DNA from: CAYJAD01 sp964371225 | Lineage (GTDB): Bacteria > Desulfobacterota > Desulfovibrionia > Desulfovibrionales > Desulfovibrionaceae | Assembly (NCBI GenBank): GCA_964371225.1 | Contig: CAYJNA010000137.1 | Location: 1 to 5,071 of the forward strand | Reading direction: 5' to 3' | Length of the DNA stretch: 5,071 nt | Shown here: positions 1 through 5,071 of the stretch, one piece after another | How positions within the stretch are numbered: the stretch's first letter is position 1 | Layout of the letters: each line of letters opens with the position of its first letter | Notes under the pieces: generated by a model | Database searches by the model: none | The model's input: only the letters and a program-made list of their open reading frames with translations | Told to the model about the DNA's origin: nothing | Made by a program: the position numbers and the translations under genes

Positions 1-12
1 GAGCGTGCCTTT

Positions 13-42
13 CTTAAAAACGAGTGGAAACACGTTTTTAAG
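13..42. repeat. AT-rich hairpin with GAAA tetraloop
   Basis: Arms 13-22 and 33-42 form a perfect 10-bp inverted repeat (CTTAAAAACG). An alternative fold pairs 13-21 with 34-42, leaves a two-base bulge, and pairs GTG (24-26) with CAC (31-33) around a GNRA-type GAAA loop (27-30). The A-run on one side and T-run on the other resemble a bidirectional intrinsic terminator. However, the GC part of the stem is very short and the flanking gene ends are not visible, so a terminator role is only possible. Confidence 0.4.
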
Positions 43-77
43 CATCAACTAGATAGTAGGATATAAAACGAACATAC

Positions 78-121
78 CGCCCAATTCTTTTATTTTTCTG
101 ACAAAATATGAGAATTGGGCG
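78..121. repeat. Long stem-loop (18 bp with one mismatch)
   Basis: Bases 78-88 pair perfectly with 111-121 (11 bp, outer end CGCCC/GGGCG). The helix continues through a T-G wobble (89/110), one T-T mismatch (90/109) and six more pairs (91-96 with 103-108), closing on a six-base loop, TCTGAC. No clear T-run follows on either strand, so it is not a textbook intrinsic terminator. It could be a terminator remnant, an RNA-stabilising structure at the end of an upstream transcript, or a dispersed chromosomal repeat. The pairing is directly visible; the role is not. Confidence 0.6.
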
Positions 122-162
122 TAAAATTCCTTCCTAAAGTAACTTTCTATCCATTCTTATCT

Positions 163-200
163 TTAATGACACATTTTTCAACTTGTCTTAATGAAACATT
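163..200. repeat. 13-bp direct repeat pair upstream of the kinase
   Basis: TTAATGACACATT at 163-175 and TTAATGAAACATT at 188-200 agree at 12 of 13 positions and start 25 bp apart. The second copy begins at the last base of the candidate -35 box (183-188) and runs into the promoter spacer. Two same-orientation sites roughly 2.4 helical turns apart would suit a transcription factor, such as a response regulator, bound in tandem. That role is inference; AT-rich DNA can produce such matches by chance. Confidence 0.35.
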
Positions 201-211
201 ACATGTATTAT
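183..211 (+). promoter_or_regulatory. Candidate sigma70 promoter for the kinase gene
   Basis: TTGTCT at 183-188 (four of six to TTGACA) and TATTAT at 206-211 (five of six to TATAAT) are separated by the ideal 17 bp. Transcription would start near 218 and leave a leader of about 200 bases before the kinase start. The direct-repeat pair at 163-200 overlaps it. A competing perfect TATAAT at 239-244 lacks a -35 partner. This is the best-spaced pair seen upstream of the gene, but there is no experimental support. Confidence 0.35.
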
Positions 212-330
212 TCTACATATACTCTAGCCGTAAAACATTATAATGCAATAGAATACAGGCAACTTACAGTAATACTCCCTATCAAATTTTATCCTAAGAT
301 GGGTTTGTTATATCCTAGCGTGTGTAAAAA

Positions 331-350
331 CTTGTAACTTTTCTTGCAAC
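331..350 (+). promoter_or_regulatory. Short direct repeat, weak sigma54-like element
   Basis: CTTGTAAC (331-338) and CTTGCAAC (343-350) form an 8-bp direct repeat with one mismatch at a 12-bp step. The same stretch reads as a poor sigma54 element: TTG at 332-334 and TTGCA at 344-348 have the right -24/-12 spacing, but the normally invariant second G of the -24 box is a T (335). It could equally be a pair of operator half-sites or chance. Transcription from it would start about 60 bases before the kinase ATG. Confidence 0.15.
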
Positions 351-421
351 AAAAATTTTCAAAATCACAACAAAATAGCCTCTTCATACCATAGTATATA
401 TAGCACAGTACTGAGAATACC

Positions 422-3250
422 ATGAATAAAAAATCACCACCTTGCTCAAAAGCCCCCATATCGCAAGAGGCATACGACGCCCTTCGTGAGGAACTCAATG
501 CTGCCAACCATAAACTTTACTTTATGGAAGCTCTAGTAAACTCCATTCCTTTACCTCTTTTTGCTAAAGATTGTGATGCTAAATTTTGTATAATCAACAA
601 AGCATATGAAGACTTCTTCCAAGTGAACAAAGAGGATATGCTGGGTTCTTCCGTTCTTGAAATGCAGCATTTACCTCTAGATGACCGCCTCAGATACCAG
701 CGAGAGGACATTGAAGCCATAAGAAATTCAAGGGAAATTCATTACGGTATCAATATTAAAAATGAAAAAAGAGCAACAAAAGCTCTTTACTGGAGTACGG
801 GCTTTGTGGCTCCTGAAACGGGCGAGAAAGCACTTGTGGGACATATTGTTGACCTTGGTACACAGCAAATTTTAGAACAAGCCCTTGCCAGCACCATCGA
901 TGAGCTGGAAAGATCGCAACAAACTTCTTTTTATAATACTGAGCGTATGAAGCTCATGCTTGACACCATGCCCCTTGGCGCACAAATTTGGACAAAAGAG
1001 GGCAAACTCATTGAATCCAGCCAAGAAATGGCACGTATTTTTGGTTTTGAAAGCACACAAGAATATATTGATAACTTTACCAGCCTTCATCCTGAGTATC
1101 AGCCCAATGGCATGAAATCTAAAGATTATGGGCAAAAGTGCTTACAGCAAGCCCTAGAAAAAGGGCATATGCGCACAGAGTGGGTACACCAAAGCCTTGA
1201 GGGAGAGCTTATCCCCTTTGATATGACGCTGGTGCGCTCTACTCTGAACCACGAGACAGTCATACTTATATATTTAAAAGACTTACGAGAACAATACCAA
1301 CAGCAAGAAAAAATACGCGAAGCCGACGCCTACGCAAAGCTTATGCTAGACGCCAGTCCCTTTGGTGCTCTTATATGGAATGAAAAATTTGAACTTGTGG
1401 AGTGTAACAGAGCTGTTGCCAAAAACTTTGGTTTAGAAGAAGCGTATGAATTTATGCAAAATTTCACATCTCTTATCCCTAAGTATCAACCCAGTGGTGT
1501 CAATTCCATGGAATGGATGCAGAAAAAGCTGGACGAAGCTTTCACCGTTGGAGCCGCTGAAACATATTGGATGGGAAAAACCTTAGACAATGTTCCTATT
1601 CCTTGCCATGTCAACGCTGTGCGTACCATGTATAAAGGCAAGAAAATGATCATTACCTATGTGAAAGACTTGCGTGAAGTAGAAGAAAACCAAAGAAAAG
1701 TGCAAGTAGCAGAAAAGCGAACTACGGCCATCCTTAATGGCGTTCCGCTGGGTATTAACATTTTAACACCCAATATAGAAATTTTAGATTGTAATGATGA
1801 ATCTGTACACCTTTCAGGCTATGGCACCAAACAAAATTATCTTAATAATTTTGCCAATGTTTTCCCCATGAAGCAACCTGACGGCACGCTCTCTTATGAT
1901 CTACTAAAAAACAAATTTAGCGAAGTATCCCAAACTGGGAGCAGTAAATTTGAATGCTTAACAATACGCGCTTCTGGTGAACTTTTACCAGTTGATGTCA
2001 CATTGGTGCGCGCGCATCTTGAAAATGAAGAGCTTTACATAAGCTACGCTCATGACCTGCGCGAAACCAAAAGCATGTTACACAAAGTGCAGCTCTCCAA
2101 GGAAGCAGCGGAGAAAAGCGCCCAAGCTAAAAGTGAATTTCTTGCTAATATGAGTCATGAAATTCGTACGCCCATGAATGGTATTCTTGGATTATTGCAT
2201 ATATTATCCGGCACACAACTAGACACATTGCAAAGAGATTATATGGAAAAAGCCCTTTTTTCCACCAATGAATTATTACGAATTATTAATGATATTTTAG
2301 ATTTTTCAAAAATTGAAGCGGGTAAGCTTGAAATGGAGCACACCGTCTTTAATATTCAAGATATCTGCTCAGAACTGCATAATCTCTTTGAGCATTCTTT
2401 TGAAAAAAAGAATCTTTCTTTCCATATAAATATGGGAGAGCATACAAGCATAGCTCTTGTGGGCGACCCCTTACGTTTAAAGCAAGTATTGCTCAACCTT
2501 TTGAGTAATGCCATAAAATTCACCAGTGTAGGAAGCATTTCCTTAAACATTGAAACAAACCTTACTGAGTCAGGACACGTACAATGCCAGTTTGCTATTA
2601 AAGATACAGGCATTGGTCTTAGCCAAGAACAGATGGGGCTTTTATTCTCTGCTTTTAGCCAAGCAGACACCTCTGTGACCCGTAAGTACGGCGGCACAGG
2701 TCTTGGTCTTGCTATCTCCAAGCGTATTGTAGAAATGATGCAAGGCTCTATTTGGGTAGAAAGTCAGCCAGACCAAGGCTCCACATTTATTTTCACTGCT
2801 GTGTTTCCTTTAGCAAGCCATGAGCAAGCTCAAGGCTCATTGCCCCCAAATGCACAAGGTGTGGAAGATAGTAACTGTGGTGGTCACATTTTACTTGTAG
2901 AAGATAATCAGATTAATCAGCTTATTGCTGAAGAACTCTTAAAATCTGCAGGCTATACCATTGATATAGCCAACAATGGTCAAGAAGCCTTGGACATGCT
3001 CCAACAAAGCTCTTACGACCTTGTACTTATGGACATCCAAATGCCTATTATGGATGGTCTCACTGCCAGCAAAGCCATACGTGCGCAAGAAAAATTTGCA
3101 CACCTTCCCGTTATTGCCATGTCAGCCCATGCCATGACAGGCGATAAGGAAAAAAGCATTGCCCATGGTATGAATGACCATATTACCAAGCCCATCTCCC
3201 CCAGTGTCCTTTACAGTACGCTAGAGCACTGGTTAAAGAAAAAAAACTAA
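422..3250 (+). CDS. Multi-PAS hybrid sensor histidine kinase/response regulator
   Basis: This is a complete 942-residue sensor kinase that should autophosphorylate on His and pass the phosphate to its own receiver. No signal peptide or membrane helix is visible, so it is expected in the cytoplasm. A short helical start (about 12-35) leads to a PAS domain (about 36-150). Three PAS-like modules follow (about 164-292, 293-421, 422-550), each ending in DLRE, then a linker helix. The DHp domain carries the H-box MSHEIRTP with His579. The ATPase domain has the N-box Asn696, DTGIG at 728-732, an F-box near 741-749 and GGTGLGL at 757-763. The receiver (about 821-938) has Glu827/Asp828, phospho-acceptor Asp871, Ser901 and Lys923. 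All catalytic boxes look intact. There is no HPt or DNA-binding domain, so a separate HPt protein and output regulator are expected elsewhere. The ligand is unknown. ATG 422 is the first ATG after an in-frame stop at 401-403, although its ribosome site is weak. Confidence 0.95.
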   Translation: MNKKSPPCSKAPISQEAYDALREELNAANHKLYFMEALVNSIPLPLFAKDCDAKFCIINKAYEDFFQVNKEDMLGSSVLEMQHLPLDDRLRYQREDIEAIRNSREIHYGINIKNEKRATKALYWSTGFVAPETGEKALVGHIVDLGTQQILEQALASTIDELERSQQTSFYNTERMKLMLDTMPLGAQIWTKEGKLIESSQEMARIFGFESTQEYIDNFTSLHPEYQPNGMKSKDYGQKCLQQALEKGHMRTEWVHQSLEGELIPFDMTLVRSTLNHETVILIYLKDLREQYQQQEKIREADAYAKLMLDASPFGALIWNEKFELVECNRAVAKNFGLEEAYEFMQNFTSLIPKYQPSGVNSMEWMQKKLDEAFTVGAAETYWMGKTLDNVPIPCHVNAVRTMYKGKKMIITYVKDLREVEENQRKVQVAEKRTTAILNGVPLGINILTPNIEILDCNDESVHLSGYGTKQNYLNNFANVFPMKQPDGTLSYDLLKNKFSEVSQTGSSKFECLTIRASGELLPVDVTLVRAHLENEELYISYAHDLRETKSMLHKVQLSKEAAEKSAQAKSEFLANMSHEIRTPMNGILGLLHILSGTQLDTLQRDYMEKALFSTNELLRIINDILDFSKIEAGKLEMEHTVFNIQDICSELHNLFEHSFEKKNLSFHINMGEHTSIALVGDPLRLKQVLLNLLSNAIKFTSVGSISLNIETNLTESGHVQCQFAIKDTGIGLSQEQMGLLFSAFSQADTSVTRKYGGTGLGLAISKRIVEMMQGSIWVESQPDQGSTFIFTAVFPLASHEQAQGSLPPNAQGVEDSNCGGHILLVEDNQINQLIAEELLKSAGYTIDIANNGQEALDMLQQSSYDLVLMDIQMPIMDGLTASKAIRAQEKFAHLPVIAMSAHAMTGDKEKSIAHGMNDHITKPISPSVLYSTLEHWLKKKN
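911..2071 (+). repeat. Three tandem 129-residue PAS-like modules in the kinase
   Basis: Within the kinase, residues 164-550 are three copies of one module with a period of exactly 129 codons (387 bp): 911-1297, 1298-1684 and 1685-2071. Landmarks recur at this step without any insertion or deletion: the Asp/Asn of the LMLD/AILN helix (181, 310, 439), the Q of the QPxG motif (227, 356, 485), the Pro of the (I/L)P motif (265, 394, 523), the Arg after it (272, 401, 530), and the closing DLRE (287, 416, 545). Modules 1 and 2 share roughly 40% of residues by hand count. Module 3 is more diverged and lacks the two Trp positions (190/319 and 254/383) shared by the others. The N-terminal PAS (36-150) does not follow this pattern. 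Each module begins with a charged helix that probably relays signals between domains. Confidence 0.85.
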
Positions 3251-3298
3251 CTCGTCACACCGCAAAGCATTGTACTGCACAGTAGTTGAGACTTTATA

Positions 3299-3340
3299 AA
3301 GCCACTGTAGATTTTTTACAGTGGCTTAAATTATATTTAA
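3299..3340 (+). terminator. Intrinsic terminator after the kinase gene
   Basis: Bases 3299-3309 (AAGCCACTGTA) pair perfectly with 3317-3327, giving an 11-bp stem around a seven-base loop. The T-rich but interrupted tail TTAAATTATATTT follows. It lies about 50 bp past the kinase stop codon and well ahead of the next gene, so it most likely ends the kinase transcript. The opposite strand also has a short T-run (TTTATAAAG) after the stem, so some bidirectional activity is possible. Confidence 0.75.
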
Positions 3341-3348
3341 ACGCCTGC

Positions 3349-3419
3349 ATAATTCATTATGTGAAGTCTTTTTGAGCATTGACAATTATATATATACGTG
3401 TACTTTTTAAATGAATTAT
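3349..3419. repeat. 10-bp inverted repeat flanking the second promoter
   Basis: ATAATTCATT at 3349-3358 is the exact reverse complement of AATGAATTAT at 3410-3419, with 51 bp between the arms. Immediately next to each arm lies another inverted pair, ATGTGA (3359-3364) and TCACAT (3419-3424). The arms bracket the TTGACA box and the (TA)5 tract, so they could be paired operator sites for a looping or bridging regulator. AT-rich composition makes chance a real alternative. Confidence 0.3.
3379..3406 (+). promoter_or_regulatory. Candidate promoter for the membrane protein gene
   Basis: A perfect -35 hexamer TTGACA sits at 3379-3384. At a 16-bp spacing the only -10 candidate is TACTTT (3401-3406), which matches TATAAT at three of six positions. 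A strong -35 is thus paired with a poor -10, a pattern that often needs an activator. The spacer contains a (TA)5 tract at 3387-3396. Transcription would start about 50 bases before the ATG. The terminator upstream supports the need for a separate promoter here. Confidence 0.4.
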
Positions 3420-3452
3420 CACATTCTACAATGTAACACTTTTTACTAATTT

Positions 3453-3457
3453 AGGAG
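3453..3457 (+). promoter_or_regulatory. Strong Shine-Dalgarno site fixing the start at 3463
   Basis: AGGAG at 3453-3457 lies five bases before ATG 3463. This is a near-ideal ribosome binding site that settles the start of the membrane protein gene, in contrast to the weak site in front of the kinase. Confidence 0.8.
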
Positions 3458-3462
3458 CATAT

Positions 3463-5025
3463 ATGTCTAAACGCACTATTATTATTGTCCTTGCGGCAGT
3501 GCTCATTTGCGCCATAGGTTTTGGCGGTGTTAAGTATATGGAAAACACAGTTGAAAGTTCTGTTTTAACGAGCTTACAAAAACAACAGATTTCAGCAGAA
3601 AGTGTTTCTTATAATGTCATTGACAACATTCTTGAAATACATGCCTTACGCGGCCCCTCTCCTATTTTAGATTCAGGAAGTTTTAGTATAAACCACATTA
3701 AAATCATTCAGCCCAACTTGGACGCCTTAGACCCAGCCATTGCTGGCTCCCCCCTCGTAGCCGAAGAAGTTATTTTCAGTGATTTACAAGCAAAGCATAC
3801 CTATCAAGGCGATACATATACTTCTTCTATACAAAGTATGCGTGTTTTTGGGTGGAAGCAAAACATGGGTAAGGTCTTTGCTGCACTGGAGCAAAAAGAC
3901 ATGCTAGCCCTTGCCGCAGCCTCGTTAGAAGCATATGCCACTTCCGTGGAGGTTCAAGATGTACACAACAAAAATACCTTCATGGGCACAACTATAGAAA
4001 CATCTATTAAATCCTATACGATAAAAGACCTTAGTCCCAAGGTTGTAGGTTCTTACCTCATGCAAGGCATACAAAGCCGCAGCACAGACCCCAATAATAT
4101 ACGTACACTGTCGACTATAGATTCCATGGAAATTCGCTCTTTGGACATGCCCTCCCCTGCTTTTATGACCTACATTTGGGAAACTGTTTTCTCAGGCGGC
4201 AAGAATATTGACCCCACACAAAGCATTTTACAAAAACATATTCATGACCACTTCGCCACCGAAATAGATGCAAGTTTCTCCCTCAAAGGCTTTGCTATAG
4301 CCTACGGTGAAATTGAGAAAGAAGAAGAGTTAGGAAGCATAGACAATATGAGTTTTACCATAAACTATGATGCCGTAAAAGCAACAAATCTTACCTTTGC
4401 CATCAATATGGACAAAATCATGCTCCATTATGCCAAAATAGGCTTCATGGACTTAGAACCTCTTTTAGATTCTCCCACACTGACATTAAGCACATCCTTA
4501 AAAAGTGCTATTCACCCCAACCCCCATGCCAGTAACCTAGCCGTAGAGTTGGGCGTAGAAAATTTGGCTGATACCAAGCTCTCCATGGATGTCATACTGC
4601 CTGTAGATACATTTTCCTCCTTTTTTACCTCTGGCTTTAGCGCTGTCCAACAAATATTGACACAATTACAAATAAAAAAGGTTGATCTCAGCCTTGCAGA
4701 CACAGGAATATTGCCCCGTAAGCTTATAGAAATCAGTAAGAGAGTGGCTTTGCCTTTAGAGCAAACCTATGACGTGGTGAAAAACGAGGTGGAAAAAGAA
4801 TTTCGCTTCCTGCAAACCTTCCTTACAGAAGAAAATCAAAATAACCTTATGCAATGCATTTTTACCCCAGGCACATTGAATACATCTTTAGAACTTCAAG
4901 AACCCACAGCACTTATGGCTGTAAGCTTACAAGCCATGAGCAATCCCAGAAGCCTACCTGTAAAAATTACCTGCCAAGCGGGTGTGTCTGTGTTAGAAAA
5001 GGCTAAAAAACTTATGCAACCCTAA
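3463..5025 (+). CDS. Membrane-anchored periplasmic protein of unknown function
   Basis: This complete 520-residue protein is not recognised with confidence. Lys3 and Arg4 precede a hydrophobic segment (about 5-22), which fits an uncleaved N-terminal anchor or signal peptide that places the rest in the periplasm. Cys16 is in this segment but the preceding Leu-Ile does not make a lipobox. The body alternates polar and hydrophobic residues, suggesting many beta strands, with helical parts near 133-160 and 418-462. A short strand-like motif recurs: SIQSMRV (122), SIKSYTI (181), TIDSMEI (218) and SIDNMSF (292). An N-terminal anchor, a strand-rich body and a length of about 500 residues resemble YdgA/DUF945 and AsmA-like envelope proteins, but this is a resemblance in layout only. 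No catalytic motif is visible. The start is fixed by a strong AGGAG site. The gene has its own promoter-like region after a terminator, so it is probably not co-transcribed with the kinase. Confidence 0.85.
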   Translation: MSKRTIIIVLAAVLICAIGFGGVKYMENTVESSVLTSLQKQQISAESVSYNVIDNILEIHALRGPSPILDSGSFSINHIKIIQPNLDALDPAIAGSPLVAEEVIFSDLQAKHTYQGDTYTSSIQSMRVFGWKQNMGKVFAALEQKDMLALAAASLEAYATSVEVQDVHNKNTFMGTTIETSIKSYTIKDLSPKVVGSYLMQGIQSRSTDPNNIRTLSTIDSMEIRSLDMPSPAFMTYIWETVFSGGKNIDPTQSILQKHIHDHFATEIDASFSLKGFAIAYGEIEKEEELGSIDNMSFTINYDAVKATNLTFAINMDKIMLHYAKIGFMDLEPLLDSPTLTLSTSLKSAIHPNPHASNLAVELGVENLADTKLSMDVILPVDTFSSFFTSGFSAVQQILTQLQIKKVDLSLADTGILPRKLIEISKRVALPLEQTYDVVKNEVEKEFRFLQTFLTEENQNNLMQCIFTPGTLNTSLELQEPTALMAVSLQAMSNPRSLPVKITCQAGVSVLEKAKKLMQP

Positions 5026-5071
5026 AGGGGAAGACAGGCTTTACAGTATCATTTTTACGCTTTCATGGCGG
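5026..5071. other. Short 3' non-coding tail
   Basis: The 46 bases after the last stop codon hold no clear hairpin terminator. An ATG at 5065-5067 is followed by only four bases. The nearest purine-rich stretch (AAGGGGAAG, about 5025-5033) is too far away to be its ribosome site, so a downstream gene cannot be called. The opposite strand has stops in all three frames within about 30 bases of the window edge, so a convergent gene could end here but cannot be shown. Confidence 0.4.

Larger units (their letters stand above)
1..421. other. Upstream non-coding region of the kinase gene
   Basis: No convincing gene is visible in this 421-bp AT-rich stretch. Reading frame 1 is open from the window edge to a TAA at 64-66 and would give a 21-residue tail, which might be the end of an upstream gene but cannot be judged from so little. 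The region holds two hairpins, a 13-bp direct repeat overlapping a promoter-like element, a perfect but isolated -10 hexamer TATAAT at 239-244 with no matching -35, and an 8-bp direct repeat near 331-350. The start codon at 422 is preceded in frame by a stop at 401-403, so the kinase cannot begin further upstream. The Shine-Dalgarno signal is weak: only a GAGAA at 413-417, about five bases before the ATG. Confidence 0.6.

Noticed and set aside
43..45. ATG on the minus strand with an open frame running off the window start
   Set aside because: Only about 15 codons are visible, with no ribosome site in front of the ATG and the inverted repeat falling within the supposed coding part.
1..66. Possible C-terminal tail of an upstream gene in frame 1
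   Set aside because: Only 21 codons are visible before a TAA at 64-66. A second frame also stays open to 47-49, and the hairpin at 13-42 overlaps both. This is too little to call.
239..244. Perfect TATAAT hexamer as an independent promoter
   Set aside because: No acceptable -35 box lies 15-19 bp upstream and there is no extended -10 TG. In AT-rich DNA an isolated TATAAT is weak evidence.
289..507. 72-residue open frame on the minus strand across the kinase start
   Set aside because: It overlaps the N-terminal coding part of a clear kinase gene, has a cysteine-rich low-complexity sequence with no family resemblance, and no convincing ribosome site. It is a shadow frame.
2356..2721. 121-residue open frame on the minus strand inside the kinase core
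   Set aside because: It lies entirely antisense to the conserved ATPase domain, whose coding constraint explains the lack of stops.
403..3290. GCACAGTA shared by the region before the kinase start (403-410) and the region after its stop (3277-3284)
   Set aside because: An 8-base match within palindromic, AT-rich surroundings is not unlikely by chance, and the flanking bases differ. It is not treated as a repeat or attachment site.
3478..3513. Lipoprotein signal at Cys16 of the second protein
   Set aside because: The residues before the cysteine are Val-Leu-Ile, and a lipobox needs a small residue directly before Cys. The segment reads better as a plain membrane anchor or signal peptide.
5065..5071. 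ATG near the window end as the start of a third gene
   Set aside because: Only four bases follow it, and the purine-rich stretch near 5025-5033 is about 30 bases away, too far to act as its ribosome binding site.

Overview
The window is an AT-rich bacterial segment with two complete genes, both on the + strand, plus three non-coding stretches: about 420 bp upstream, 212 bp between the genes and 46 bp at the end. There are no RNA genes, CRISPR arrays, transposases or integrases. The hybrid histidine kinase and the long membrane-anchored envelope-type protein suggest a free-living or host-associated Gram-negative bacterium. The wording of the kinase core and the repeated QPxG...DLRE sensory module recall low-GC members of the Desulfovibrio group. 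That is an impression from memory, not a demonstrated placement.

Region 1 (1-421) is non-coding as far as can be seen. It holds two hairpins (13-42 and a long one at 78-121). It also has a near-perfect 13-bp direct repeat (163-175 and 188-200) that overlaps a plausible sigma70-type promoter (183-211). A second short direct repeat (331-350) has a weak resemblance to a sigma54 -24/-12 element. Several sites here could control the kinase gene.

Region 2 (422-3250) encodes a 942-residue cytoplasmic hybrid sensor histidine kinase. It has one N-terminal PAS domain, then three tandem copies of a 129-residue PAS-like module in exact register. An intact DHp/HATPase kinase core (His579) and a C-terminal receiver domain (Asp871) follow. 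It has no HPt or output domain, so its phosphorelay partner must lie outside the window.

Region 3 (3251-3462) contains a good intrinsic terminator (3299-3327). After it comes a consensus -35 box (TTGACA) followed by a (TA)5 tract, flanked by a 10-bp inverted repeat, and then a strong ribosome binding site. The two genes are therefore most likely separate transcription units.

Region 4 (3463-5025) encodes a 520-residue protein with one N-terminal membrane segment and a long, probably periplasmic, strand-rich body. Its function cannot be assigned; the layout resembles YdgA/DUF945 or AsmA-like envelope proteins. No functional link between the kinase and this protein can be shown beyond adjacency.
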